Positions 47,485-57,100 of a stretch of DNA of 64,000 nt are shown one piece after another. The notes under the pieces are model-generated. The model was not told where the DNA came from. It did no database searches and was given only the letters and a program-made list of their open reading frames with translations. Position numbers and translations under genes: made by a program. The stretch's first letter is position 1; the number at the start of each line of letters is the position of its first letter. This DNA is from Pelagicoccus albus (GTDB lineage Bacteria > Verrucomicrobiota > Verrucomicrobiia > Opitutales > Opitutaceae), in assembly GCF_014230145.1 (NCBI RefSeq), contig NZ_JACHVC010000012.1, positions 625,001 to 689,000 of the forward strand, read 5' to 3'.

Positions 47485-49623
47485 TCAAGGACTTAGTAGT
47501 GCTAAAAACTCTGCCTCGTCGATTGTCGTAATCCCTAATTCTCGAGCAGCTTTCACCTTCGAGCCGAGATCGCTCCCTACAACGAGGTAGTCACACTTCC
47601 TAGAAATATTCGAACGAGTGAGCCCTCCTTTTTCACGCACAAGCGCAAGTGCTTCCGTACGGGAGAAGGACTCAAGACGACCAGTGAAGACAAAGACTTT
47701 CCCGGAGATATTGGAGGTATCAGAAAAGTCTTTGGTCTCTGAAATTCCATTACCCAGACCGAGATCAAAAAGGGCTAAAATCTCTTTTCGGAAAACTGGG
47801 GAATCGAAGTGCTGCTGAAGCGCTCTCTGCGTTCTTTGTTTTAGCTCAAGATCGCCCGAGGGGCATCCTTGCTCCGCCCATTCAGCGAAATGAGCCAAAT
47901 CCCCCAACGCGGATGCAACCTTACCGGATCTAACCAGGCCAATTTCCGGGATCGCTAATCCGTAAACTAGTCGAGCAAAAGAACGCTCCTGACATTTTTC
48001 CAACGACTCCATCATTCGAGCAGCGGACTCATCTGACAAATGCGGTAACTGCACTAAGTCTTCGTCCTGCAAAACAAACAGATCCGAGATACTCGCTAAT
48101 TTACCCGTCTTAACCAGCTCCGAAAGCGTTGCCTCGCCCCACCCTTCGATGTCCATCGCGCTCTTGGAAACAAAGTGCAATAACCGCTGCTTCAATCTCT
48201 CCGGACATGAAACGTCCGGACAATAGACTTTCACCTGACCCTCTTTCCGAACAAACTTCGAGCCGCAGGCAGAACAATATTCTGGAGCTTGCCAATAGGG
48301 ACTCGATGGCGACCGCGAGGCCAAATCGACCCCGGTCACTTGCGGTATGATTTCTCCCGCCTTTTTCACAAAAACGAAATCTCCCTCTCGCAAATCCTTC
48401 TCCTCCACAAAACGAAACGAATGCAAACTGGCCCGACTGACTCGACTACCTCCGATTTCAATTTCCTCCAAATGGGCTACGGGCGTCACAAGTCCCGTCT
48501 TACCCACCTGAGGGATTATCTCAAGCAAACGAGTCCGATGCATTGAGCCGACTGACTTGTACGCAAGCGCCCAGTTGGGAGCATACCTCGAGACCCCAAG
48601 TCGTTCCTGTTGTCCGAAGCTAGAAACCTTGATAACAGTCCCGTCTGTAGGAAATGGATACATCAGTCGCTCACTCTGAGAAAGCTCTACCGCCTCCGCC
48701 AAGGATTCGTAGCCACTCACCTGCACCACGGGTTGCAAGGTTTCGAATCCCCATTTCTCCAATAGCTTATAAAACTCCCATTGAGTAGAGGGCCGCAAAT
48801 GAATCGGCGAAAAGTCCCCGAGTCCGAAAACCACTAGCGACAAATCGCGTTTTCGGATCTTCTCGACGTCCTTTAGTTTTAGACTTCCTGCCGCCAAATT
48901 TCTGGGATGCGAAAACGGTTTTTCACCGCTACGCAAACGAGCCTCGTTCACTTTTCGAAAGTCCTCGAAACTCAGATAGACTTCACCTCTAAGTTCGATT
49001 CGTCTAGGAATGATATCTCCAGCCAAGTTCAACGGCAGCCCTTCGATTTCCATTACCGCCTGCGACACGTCTTCTCCGACCTTCCCATTTCCTCGGGATA
49101 AAGCTCTCGCGAAAACCCCGTTCTCGTAAACAAGGCTAACCGCGACACCGTCGACCTTCGGCTCTACGAGTAAAGAAACCTCTTCCCCTCGGGAACTTCC
49201 AACTACCTTATCGTAAAAGTCTCGCAGTTCAGATTTTGAATACGCCTTTTCAAGGCTAAGCATCGGGGCACCATGCTTCGATTCATTAACACCGGCCTGA
49301 CGATCATCGCCAATCGTATCGACAGTAAGTTCTTCGGAATACAATTGCTCGAGCGAGCGAAGCTTTTCCTTAAGCAAATCATACTCCGCATCGCTGATTT
49401 CCGGCGTCGCTTTCTGGTAGTACAGTTCGTCGTGATAAGCGATCTCCGCTTTCAATGCCTCAATCCTATCCTGGATAGACAGTATTGGCACCGGCTCAGT
49501 TTCTCGCACGCCTCCTCGGGCGCTACTCGAACCACTCAAAAGAGAGGTCCAAAGCATACACAGGAATAGAATCCGTAGGCTAGGGCGAGCCAACGGTGAC
49601 AAGAGAGTGGGGTAACAGGTCAC
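47485..49623 (-). CDS. NAD-dependent DNA ligase with signal-peptide-like N-terminus (LigA/LigB type)
   Basis: The 712-residue protein has the NAD-ligase order: Ia domain with YHDELYY (about 63-69), adenylation domain with catalytic Lys156 in EPKVDGVAVSLVYENG, OB fold, a C4 zinc finger (CSACGS...CPDVSCP), helix-hairpin-helix and a C-terminal BRCT domain (about 640-712). The GTG start at 49623 precedes a segment PSLRILFLCMLWTSLLSGSS that looks like a signal sequence, as in E. coli LigB, an odd trait for a cytoplasmic enzyme. Later GTG codons at residues 39 and 45 could give a cytoplasmic form. Whether this is the main replicative ligase or an accessory one cannot be told. Confidence 0.88.
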   Translation of the reverse strand: MTCYPTLLSPLARPSLRILFLCMLWTSLLSGSSSARGGVRETEPVPILSIQDRIEALKAEIAYHDELYYQKATPEISDAEYDLLKEKLRSLEQLYSEELTVDTIGDDRQAGVNESKHGAPMLSLEKAYSKSELRDFYDKVVGSSRGEEVSLLVEPKVDGVAVSLVYENGVFARALSRGNGKVGEDVSQAVMEIEGLPLNLAGDIIPRRIELRGEVYLSFEDFRKVNEARLRSGEKPFSHPRNLAAGSLKLKDVEKIRKRDLSLVVFGLGDFSPIHLRPSTQWEFYKLLEKWGFETLQPVVQVSGYESLAEAVELSQSERLMYPFPTDGTVIKVSSFGQQERLGVSRYAPNWALAYKSVGSMHRTRLLEIIPQVGKTGLVTPVAHLEEIEIGGSRVSRASLHSFRFVEEKDLREGDFVFVKKAGEIIPQVTGVDLASRSPSSPYWQAPEYCSACGSKFVRKEGQVKVYCPDVSCPERLKQRLLHFVSKSAMDIEGWGEATLSELVKTGKLASISDLFVLQDEDLVQLPHLSDESAARMMESLEKCQERSFARLVYGLAIPEIGLVRSGKVASALGDLAHFAEWAEQGCPSGDLELKQRTQRALQQHFDSPVFRKEILALFDLGLGNGISETKDFSDTSNISGKVFVFTGRLESFSRTEALALVREKGGLTRSNISRKCDYLVVGSDLGSKVKAARELGITTIDEAEFLALLSP

Positions 49624-49680
49624 TGACTAGAAGATGATCACCGTTCCCTCTCGTCGGCAACTCTCATCTAGACCTTTCCT

Positions 49681-50547
49681 TCAACCAAATTGATAACTCG
49701 CGACTCCTGAAACGCCGGGCTTACAGGAAAAGACGCCCCCGGCCAATGGCTCCCGATCCCAATCGGATTCTTCAAAGCCCACACTCGCAGTCGAGATATA
49801 TAGCGTATCCAAATCCTCACCACCAAACGCACATGACGTCACCTTGGACACAGGTAAATCGACTTGAAGCAAGGCCTTGCCCGTTTGAGGATCAAAACGG
49901 CGAACGCAGCCGCCGTCCCAAAAAGCGACCCATAACATACCCTCCGCATCGATCGTCATCCCGTCAGGTACCGCTTGGCTACCTCGCACATCGACGACAA
50001 CTCGCTCGTTCCTTATAGAACCCGTATCGATGTCGAAATCATAGGCCCAAACAACTCGCTCCGGACTATCGATGTAATACATCGTTTTCGAATCACCGCT
50101 CCAAGCGAGACCATTAGAGCAAGTCACCGATTTCTTTAGAACCGAGAAATCGGAACCATTGCGTTCAACACGATAAAAGCACTGTTGGTTCTCAGGCCCC
50201 TCACAACCAACGTAAAACCTACCGTCAGGACCCGCCTTCCCATCGTTGAGTCGATTGAGCGGATCCCCAGCCATCGGATCGCATAGCTTAACACCTTCTC
50301 CAGTTTCGAAATTGAACTGGTAAACTCCGTCCTTGAGGCCGAGGAGCAACTCTCCGGATTTTGTTTCCGCAACCGTTCCAACCGCTTGGCCCACTTGCAT
50401 CGCCTCATTCTTGCCGCTTTTAGGATCGAAGCGGCATACCCGCTCACCCAAAATATCGATCCAGTACAAACGTTGAAGCGATTCGCTCCAAAGAACGCCT
50501 TCGCCGAGCTCAGCCCGATCATGGTAAACGCATTTCGCCTCAATCAT
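49681..50547 (-). CDS. SMP-30/gluconolactonase-family hydrolase
   Basis: The 288-residue protein is a six-bladed propeller of the SMP-30 family. Typical segments are HDRAELGEGVLWSESLQRLYWID with the metal Glu (about residue 15), NDGKAGPDGRFYVG, CSNGLAWSGDSKTMYYIDS and the VPDGMTIDAEGMLWVAFWDGG set carrying the Asn and Asp ligands. Members hydrolyse sugar lactones with a divalent metal, often in uronate or sugar acid catabolism. It stands alone between the ligase and an exonuclease. The exact lactone is unknown. Confidence 0.92.
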   Translation of the reverse strand: MIEAKCVYHDRAELGEGVLWSESLQRLYWIDILGERVCRFDPKSGKNEAMQVGQAVGTVAETKSGELLLGLKDGVYQFNFETGEGVKLCDPMAGDPLNRLNDGKAGPDGRFYVGCEGPENQQCFYRVERNGSDFSVLKKSVTCSNGLAWSGDSKTMYYIDSPERVVWAYDFDIDTGSIRNERVVVDVRGSQAVPDGMTIDAEGMLWVAFWDGGCVRRFDPQTGKALLQVDLPVSKVTSCAFGGEDLDTLYISTASVGFEESDWDREPLAGGVFSCKPGVSGVASYQFG

Positions 50548-50607
50548 GGTTTCAAAGCCAAAAGGCGAGCATCGGGATGGCCAACTAATTCCCCATCTTC
50601 CAATAGA

Positions 50608-51309
50608 CTAAAAAAGCTGCTGCTGTTCCGCGGCTTGTTTGCGAGCAGCGCTTCCCTGGCTCTCGATCAACAACTGTGGAATGCTGGCCCGTCCGTCTCT
50701 TAACTCACTGCAATAAAGCAAGAGCAACAAGGCACTGGCGAGGGCGTCGTACAAAGCGCAGTGGTAGTGACGACGATCGGTCGGACAATATTTGACAGCG
50801 AGCTCGTCTAGCTCGTGCTGCAGCTCCCAGCGGTGCACCAAATCCTCCAGCTTCAGAGTCGAGCCGTCGTCACCATAGTTGCGGTAAAGGTATCCCGTGT
50901 CGATCCATGGCCCCCAATCCGTTCCTTTCGAACCGGTTTGTATCCAGTTCTCGGATCTTCTCGCATAGGGAAATACGGACTTGATCATGGAATTCTCCGC
51001 CGAGGCGAAGTGGGCAGCCAAGGGACCTGTTTCCCGCAAATTCGCAAATCGATCCCATTCATTGGCGAAGGGAAGCAAGCCTTTGACCGCATCGTTGCTG
51101 ATGCCGTGGGTCGCTTGCTCCTTGCGCGAAATACTGGCTTTGGGCAGGCACAGCCGGGTCGATACGTTTTCGATCCGAGAGCCTTTAAGTGAGACAACGC
51201 CATACTCCACGATTCCGCAGTGCGGACCGCCTTCAAAGTCGATGACATGGATTGGCAGATCGTCCCAATAAGGATCCATAACACCCAGCAAAGGAAATTC
51301 TACTGGCAT
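50608..51309 (-). CDS. DEDDh-type 3'-5' exonuclease (DnaQ-like)
   Basis: The 233-residue protein has the exonuclease fold motifs: Exo I VIDFEGG (Asp and Glu), a central loop around GPLAAHFASAENSMIK and Exo III HYHCALYDALASALLL, with the catalytic His and Asp spaced as in the DEDDh group. A ~20-residue insertion and a Gln-rich tail (KQAAEQQQLF) follow. It is too short to be a PolIII proofreading subunit with its binding tail clearly present; a DNA or RNA trimming enzyme is likely. Confidence 0.85.
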   Translation of the reverse strand: MPVEFPLLGVMDPYWDDLPIHVIDFEGGPHCGIVEYGVVSLKGSRIENVSTRLCLPKASISRKEQATHGISNDAVKGLLPFANEWDRFANLRETGPLAAHFASAENSMIKSVFPYARRSENWIQTGSKGTDWGPWIDTGYLYRNYGDDGSTLKLEDLVHRWELQHELDELAVKYCPTDRRHYHCALYDALASALLLLLYCSELRDGRASIPQLLIESQGSAARKQAAEQQQLF

Positions 51310-51393
51310 TGCAACAGCCTAGATGTACGGAGGATTCCTTAAGAAACTTTTTATGTTTAACACCCGCGACAAGCGGACCAATCTCCACCCCTT

Positions 51394-52158
51394 ATGCAAT
51401 TCGAAGAATTCGACGCTTTCACCGGAAAACTCTGCAAAGAAACGGAACGCATCATCATGGACTATTTCGAGTCGCCCGACCTCGAAGTACTTTCAAAAAG
51501 CGACGACACGCCAGTAACCGCGGCTGACCGAAAAGCGGAGCAGATGATCCGGACCGCGATCGAAACGGTGTACCCTGAGCACGGAATCATGGGAGAAGAA
51601 TTCGGGGAAACAAACCAAGATGCTGAATATCAATGGGTAGTGGATCCCATCGATGGCACCAAAACATTTACCGCCGGCTCTCCCCTATTCGGAACGATGA
51701 TCGCTCTGCTCAAAGATGGCGAACCCCTCTTCGGATCCATAAATTATCCCGCCGTCCATAAACGCCTCTCCGGCGATAATGAGCGAGCTTTCTGCAACCG
51801 AAAACCAATTGCCTCCCGCACCGGAATCGCCCTCTCCGATGCGATAGTGCTCACCACCGACGTCCAGTCTGTGGCAGAATTCCAGAGTGGCCCCAACTTC
51901 GAAGACCTGCTCGCGAAGACCCGTTTCTGCCGCACTTGGGGCGACTGTTTTGGCTACTTCCTCGTGGCCACAGGCAAGGCCGACATAATGCTCGACCCCA
52001 TCATGAACCCTTGGGACATCATGGCCCTCGTGCCCATCCTTCGTGGAGCAAAGGCTGGGATTAGCGACTGGTTTGGCGACAATCCGGCCAAGGGTGAATC
52101 TTGTTTGGCTGCCAATGCGGATTTGCACGAAGCGGTGGTGCAAATCCTAAATAAATAG
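51394..52158 (+). CDS. Inositol monophosphatase-superfamily phosphatase (HisN-like)
   Basis: The 254-residue enzyme has the metal-dependent phosphatase motifs: GEEFGE (about 67-72), WVVDPIDGTKTFTAGSPLFG and GDCFGYFLVATGKADIMLD, with MNPWDIMALVPI at the second metal site. Within the superfamily, WGDCFGY resembles histidinol phosphatases (HisN) and relatives that act on inositol phosphate. Neither histidine nor inositol genes are adjacent. It is divergent from the exonuclease gene and convergent with rny, ten bases away. Confidence 0.88.
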   Translation: MQFEEFDAFTGKLCKETERIIMDYFESPDLEVLSKSDDTPVTAADRKAEQMIRTAIETVYPEHGIMGEEFGETNQDAEYQWVVDPIDGTKTFTAGSPLFGTMIALLKDGEPLFGSINYPAVHKRLSGDNERAFCNRKPIASRTGIALSDAIVLTTDVQSVAEFQSGPNFEDLLAKTRFCRTWGDCFGYFLVATGKADIMLDPIMNPWDIMALVPILRGAKAGISDWFGDNPAKGESCLAANADLHEAVVQILNK

Positions 52159-52168
52159 GTCGCCCGCC

Positions 52169-53704
52169 CTACTTCGCCGTCTCGATAAACCGCTGCTCGC
52201 GGACAACTGTCACGCGGATTGTGCTCGGGAACTCGAGGTGCTCCTCGATCTTGTCGCGTATCTCGCGAGCCAACTTACGAGCGTCTCCATCTGAGATCTG
52301 ACGCGGATCGACGATAACTCGCACTTCGCGCCCAGCTTGGATCGCGTAGGCGCTGCGGATTCCTTCGAAGGACAATGCCACTTCCTCGAGCTCCTTCAGC
52401 CTGTCGATATAGGAAGTTAAGGTCTCGGAGCGAGCGCCGGGACGGACAGCTGAAATAGTGTCGGCAAGGATAACCACCGCAGCATAGAGCGATTCCGGCG
52501 GCACTTCCTCGTGGTGGGCTGCCACCGCATTGACCACGATACGATCTTCTCCGCGGGCTCTCACAAACTCGGCTCCCACCATGGCATGGCTGCCCTCATA
52601 CTCACCATCGATTGCCTTGCCGATGTCATGCAGCAAGGCGGCACGCTTAGCGATGTGTGGATCCAGTCCCAATTCCGATGCGATGATCGAAGCGAGAAAA
52701 CCTGCTTCCACCGAGTGCTCGAGGGCGTTTTGAGAGTAAGAGGTGCGAAACTTGAGTTTACCCAAGAGGGTAATGATTTCCGGATGGACGCGAGAAATCT
52801 TGAGGTGGGATACGGCCGCGTCTCCCGCATTTTCAACGATCTGGTCTACATCGTTTCTCGCCTCGCTAACAAACTCCTCGATGGTCGCCGGATGGATGCG
52901 ACCGTCCGCTACAAGTCGCTCGAGAGCTGTTTTTGCGATCTCTCGGCGGACTGGGTCGAAAGAGGAAACCATCACCATACTAGGCGATTCATCGATCAGC
53001 AGAGTGGTGCCGGTCGCGGTTTCGAAGCATTTGATGTTGCGGCCTTCCCGACCAATGATGCGGCCCTTCATCTCGTCGTTCGGCAACTGAACGATCGCAG
53101 CGGTGATATCGTTGTTTGGCTTGCTGGCGATGCGTTGCATGGCCGCCAAAATGGTTCTCCGAGCTTCACGGTGAATGTCTGCCTCAGATCGTTCTAGGAC
53201 ATCTTTACGCAAATTCTTCAGCTCCTCCAAACAATCGAGGCGAACCTGCTCCCTCAATGATTCCTTGATCTCCTGGACATCCATGGAAGCGAGGTTGGCC
53301 ATCGTCCGCTGCATGTTGGCGGACATCTGGGCTAAGTTGGTTCGGTTCTCCTGCAGCTCATCGAGTTCCTTCTCGATTCGCTTTTGCCGCAACTCCAGCT
53401 GGTGATCCAAGGCGCCTATTGATTCTTCGTGCGAGCGGATCTCCTTGAGCTTCATCTCGATCTCCAACTCAGCCCGTTGTTCGGCTCGTTCGAAATCGGT
53501 TCGCAGTCCCTCGATTTCGCGTTCCACCTTAGCTCGCGCGTCCAGGGTCTCGATCTCCGCCTTGCGGCGGGCCATCTCCAAGAGATTATCCGCGTCTAAC
53601 TTAGCCCGCTTGCGAGACTGCCTCATCCCCCAACGCAACACAATGTAGCCGAGGAGAAATCCGACTGCGAGAGCCGAAAGACCAATCCATATGCCGTTAC
53701 CCAT
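52169..53704 (-). CDS. rny: Ribonuclease Y
   Basis: The 511-residue membrane endoribonuclease starts with one membrane span (about 5-23), then a long coiled coil (about 30-180), a KH domain with MKGRIIGREGRNIKCFETATG and an HD domain with AALLHDIGKAIDGEYEGSH and AAHHEEVPP, plus the C-terminal RNase Y domain. It initiates mRNA decay at the inner membrane. Length and order are normal. It is convergent with the HisN-like gene and divergent from the first HDOD gene. Confidence 0.97.
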   Translation of the reverse strand: MGNGIWIGLSALAVGFLLGYIVLRWGMRQSRKRAKLDADNLLEMARRKAEIETLDARAKVEREIEGLRTDFERAEQRAELEIEMKLKEIRSHEESIGALDHQLELRQKRIEKELDELQENRTNLAQMSANMQRTMANLASMDVQEIKESLREQVRLDCLEELKNLRKDVLERSEADIHREARRTILAAMQRIASKPNNDITAAIVQLPNDEMKGRIIGREGRNIKCFETATGTTLLIDESPSMVMVSSFDPVRREIAKTALERLVADGRIHPATIEEFVSEARNDVDQIVENAGDAAVSHLKISRVHPEIITLLGKLKFRTSYSQNALEHSVEAGFLASIIASELGLDPHIAKRAALLHDIGKAIDGEYEGSHAMVGAEFVRARGEDRIVVNAVAAHHEEVPPESLYAAVVILADTISAVRPGARSETLTSYIDRLKELEEVALSFEGIRSAYAIQAGREVRVIVDPRQISDGDARKLAREIRDKIEEHLEFPSTIRVTVVREQRFIETAK

Positions 53705-53940
53705 AGATTAAAAAAAAAGACACCCAGATCGGGGCCTCACCGGAGCAAGCAAAAACCGTTTCAACGCCATGGCAACAACAAGTTCCGCCCCAAAGCCAAG
53801 AGTTTGCAAAGCGCTGATTATGAGAATAGTGTGTAAAAGCCGGCTTCAGATTGAAAACTTGTACATCTCAGGTTTGCTTTCTGAGTTTAGCTAGGGTGTT
53901 CTATCCCAGTAGTTTTCTTTAACACCCCACATTTTGAAGT

Positions 53941-55515
53941 ATGCCGAGTAGGCTTGCCAGAAAGACATTGGCCGAGATTGAGAAGGCCCTATCCGAAGAG
54001 CGCACCACCGCTATTACTGAGATCATTCAATTGATCCAGCAACTAGCTGCCAAGGCGTTCAGCATCTCAATCAGCGAGCTTTCTCTGATGATCGGGCGAG
54101 ACCCAACGATTACAGAGAAGGTAATCAGCGCCGCGAATACTTTGGGCTATAATCCGAGCGGGGTTCCGATCAGCACCATCTCTGAAGCTCTCCATACAGT
54201 AGGTTTCGAGAAAATCCGAAATCTAGCGATATCCCTGATGCTAGCAGAAAACTCAGGGGAAGGCCGCAATACCTATGAACAGAGAAACACCGCTGCCCTA
54301 TGCGTCTGCAGCGGCATGCTCGCGGAAGAGTTACACCGTTTGCCTGACGAAAATGAAGAAGGATCCGAGGTCGTTTTTGTATCTGCATCCCTCAGGAACT
54401 ATGGCCGGATTCTGCTATCCACTTTCCTAGTCGACAACTATCGACTAGCCCGCTCCCACGCTCTCGACATGCGGGAGGACGAAGCCTTCAAGCACGTTTT
54501 TGGGCTTACCCCAATCGAAGTCGGAAGACACATATTGCAGCAGACGAATCTCCCCAAAGGAATCCTACAATCGCTTTCGCCTTTGGAGGATGCTCATTTG
54601 AAGCGTCCTGCCACAAGATTGGAGGACCAGATTCTCGTCCTGTCAGAACTATCAGGGCGGGTCTGCTCAATTGTCTTTGACGAGCAGGTTTCGCCCCAGG
54701 ACTTTAGCCAGTCCCTGGAGCAGACACTATCGGTCTTTTCCGGAGCTTACCCCATAAGCCCTGAACTCGTTAACGAAGCGCTTATCACGGTAGAGCAAAA
54801 GCTCACCACCCTCAATAGAGCCGTTGGCCTGAGCGATAGCCTATCTCCCGGCTCGGTGAATCTTCAAGCTCGACTGAATGGAGATCCTCTACCCGAACCT
54901 CCCCCGTTTGCACGCATCTCCGCTCAACTGAAGCAGAAGTCAGTCTCCGAGATGACTGAATCGGAGAGGGCTACCTTTTCCAACGCCACCTTTGCTCAAG
55001 CCGTCGAATCCATCGAAGCCTGTCTTGTTCCCGGGGCGAAATTCAAATTGGAGCAAGTATTCAGCTCCGTGAGCACTGCCTTCCGTGAAGCCGCCGACTT
55101 GGAGAACTGCCTGATTTTCGTGCGCGAAGAATTCGACGACCATTGCCTCTCTGCCCGCTACGGAAATGGGGACCTATATTCAAAGGTGAAGAATCGACCT
55201 ATTCTCGCCCCAGAGAAAAAGGATATTTTTTCAATCTGCTTGGCTCGCAAGGAGGACGTCCTGATCGAGGATACCAACGTGGGTAAGATCCGCTCGATCA
55301 TACCTGACTGGATCCACTCCGCCGGCGAAACCAGTTCCTTCATTATCCTACCGGTGACCTACAAGCATGAATTGAAATCGATCATCGTGGGCACAGTTTC
55401 TCACGGACGAAAGATCGATCTCAAACAAGAGGATTTGCGACACCTCCGCTCGATCAGATCTATGATTTCGGAGCTATATGGGATGATCGAATCACAAAAT
55501 GTGACCGGCAAGTAG
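53941..55515 (+). CDS. HDOD-domain protein with C-terminal GAF-like domain
   Basis: The 524-residue protein has an HDOD domain (about 10-270) recognised by ISELSLMIGRDPTITEKVIS, TISEALHTVGFEKIRNLAIS and LRNYGRILLSTFLVDNY; HDOD lacks the HD metal pair and works by binding partners. A C-terminal domain (about 340-515) with FREAADLENCLIFVREEFDD and ETSSFIILPVTYKHELKSII resembles GAF domains. Such proteins take part in signalling, surface motility or stress control. Together with the next gene and the pil genes in this window a role in pilus regulation is possible but only suggested. Confidence 0.85.
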   Translation: MPSRLARKTLAEIEKALSEERTTAITEIIQLIQQLAAKAFSISISELSLMIGRDPTITEKVISAANTLGYNPSGVPISTISEALHTVGFEKIRNLAISLMLAENSGEGRNTYEQRNTAALCVCSGMLAEELHRLPDENEEGSEVVFVSASLRNYGRILLSTFLVDNYRLARSHALDMREDEAFKHVFGLTPIEVGRHILQQTNLPKGILQSLSPLEDAHLKRPATRLEDQILVLSELSGRVCSIVFDEQVSPQDFSQSLEQTLSVFSGAYPISPELVNEALITVEQKLTTLNRAVGLSDSLSPGSVNLQARLNGDPLPEPPPFARISAQLKQKSVSEMTESERATFSNATFAQAVESIEACLVPGAKFKLEQVFSSVSTAFREAADLENCLIFVREEFDDHCLSARYGNGDLYSKVKNRPILAPEKKDIFSICLARKEDVLIEDTNVGKIRSIIPDWIHSAGETSSFIILPVTYKHELKSIIVGTVSHGRKIDLKQEDLRHLRSIRSMISELYGMIESQNVTGK

Positions 55516-55683
55516 CGTCGTTTGTTTTCGGACAGCTTGAGCCCCCCTATCGTCATTCCATAGAGCCTAGACACCACGGGAACTCAGGGTACTTACGGCT
55601 TTGAAAACCCTCCCGCTGAGCTTGATTACCAATTCCGCCCCAAGACTCTAAACAATAAGGCCTTGCCGGCGAATTGACAGTGC

Positions 55684-56511
55684 ATGGACCCAGTCAATCC
55701 GACCCTAGACGATCTTCAAAAAAGGTTCGAAACCCTATACCCCGCAGCACGAATCGGAAAGAGCCTCAGAGCTATAGTGGCCGAGGGTAGCGTGAACCCA
55801 GATGAAATCGTTCCCCTTGTACGACTCGAACCCCTTCTCACCGCCAGAATTTTAAGGGAGGCGAATCTCCTGCCAGACCGAAAGCCCGAAGGGTATACCA
55901 GTCTCGAAGAAGCGCTCACGGCTCTCGGCTTCCAGCGGATGTACGATCTGCTGGGGCTCTACTCTTATCCGAGAGGCAGCGAGGATCGCGTTTTCCCAAC
56001 CGACTTGTGGAAGCGATCCATTACCTGTGCAATCTGCATGGAAATTCTCGCCGATAAACACAATTTGGACCAACACCAAGCATACGCTATTGGCTTGATT
56101 CATTCCTTAGCGGAAGCCGTCGTCAGCAAAGACGATGAGGAGATCGAATCCGCTCCAGAGTTCGACCACATCAACAACCGTTTGCAAATGTACAACCGCT
56201 CCGGTCTCTGCTACAGCATGCTCAAAGAGTGGGGATTGCCTACCAGCCTGATCGATCCGATTCGCTTCCAGTACTCCCCCTTGGATTGCAAAACCACGGG
56301 CAAATTGGCCTGCCTTCTCAATCTATCCAAATGGATCACCGGCGTGATCAGAGAAGTGGACGAAGTCCCAGACCAAGCTCTCGGACCAGACCTTCTTGTT
56401 CTGAATTTGCTCGGCGAAGGAGAACAGACGTTGTGGAATATCGTAACCGACGTTAGCGACGCCCTCCACCAGGCGGACTCTATCATACAGGGCGATTATA
56501 CTGCCTGTTGA
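55684..56511 (+). CDS. HDOD-domain protein, short paralogue
   Basis: The 275-residue protein is an HDOD domain alone, with LVRLEPLLTARILREANLLP, SLEEALTALGFQRMYDLLGL and IGLIHSLAEAVVSKDDEEI lining up with the preceding gene. It has no GAF part. It lies 168 bases downstream of the longer paralogue on the same strand. Tandem duplication followed by domain loss or gain is inferred. Its partner proteins are unknown. Confidence 0.82.
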   Translation: MDPVNPTLDDLQKRFETLYPAARIGKSLRAIVAEGSVNPDEIVPLVRLEPLLTARILREANLLPDRKPEGYTSLEEALTALGFQRMYDLLGLYSYPRGSEDRVFPTDLWKRSITCAICMEILADKHNLDQHQAYAIGLIHSLAEAVVSKDDEEIESAPEFDHINNRLQMYNRSGLCYSMLKEWGLPTSLIDPIRFQYSPLDCKTTGKLACLLNLSKWITGVIREVDEVPDQALGPDLLVLNLLGEGEQTLWNIVTDVSDALHQADSIIQGDYTAC

Positions 56512-56562
56512 TGAGCTAATCGTTACCGTGAATTTGCCAGCTGTTCAAGCTGGGCACTGACA

Positions 56563-57027
56563 TCACTGCGACGGAGTTTCACCCGACTTAGATCGGGACT
56601 GAAGCTCCGTCATCGTATTGGGAAGCTCCACATCCACTGGCTTCACATCGATCGGCTTCTCCTCGGCCAAGTTGATTGGATCCATCTCCAACTCGGGCTT
56701 CTTCCGCCAATCGAAACCTTCCGCGTCCAGTTTGTCGCGGTACTCTTGCCGAAGTACGGCATCCGGATCAGGAGGAGGCCCTTCCTTTTCCACCTTCTTC
56801 TCGTCCGCGATATTGAGCTCCATCGGCGTGCTCATCTCCGTTCCTTTGTTGAGAAACTCATCGATGATAATCTTGAGGTAGGGAGCCGACATCATGACGA
56901 AGACACTAAGGATCAGAGCCGGAAGGATCATCATCAAAGTACGGCGGGAGAGCGGCTTCTCCATCTTGCTCTTCCACTGACGGCGCTTCTCGATAAAATT
57001 CGGTTCTCTGTTTTTCTGGTTCAACAT
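56563..57027 (-). CDS. Single-span membrane protein of unknown function
   Basis: The 154-residue protein is not recognised. It has a basic N-terminus (about 1-30), one hydrophobic span (about 31-52, MMILPALILSVFVMMSAPYL), and a long hydrophilic tail outside the cytoplasm rich in Glu, Lys, Asp and Pro. The tail has no known motif. It is divergent from the DUF167 gene and transcribed toward the second HDOD gene. A stator or scaffold role would be guesswork. Confidence 0.6.
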   Translation of the reverse strand: MLNQKNREPNFIEKRRQWKSKMEKPLSRRTLMMILPALILSVFVMMSAPYLKIIIDEFLNKGTEMSTPMELNIADEKKVEKEGPPPDPDAVLRQEYRDKLDAEGFDWRKKPELEMDPINLAEEKPIDVKPVDVELPNTMTELQSRSKSGETPSQ

Positions 57028-57100
57028 GATCGTTTCCCTCTACCCTTTAAGAATTAGATCGCCGCAGAAAGGCAAGCGCCCAATAAGGACTCCACTACTC

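Noticed and set aside
52511-53197. 228-residue plus-strand frame antisense to rny
   Set aside because: Shadow of the RNase Y KH and HD regions; no coding features of its own.
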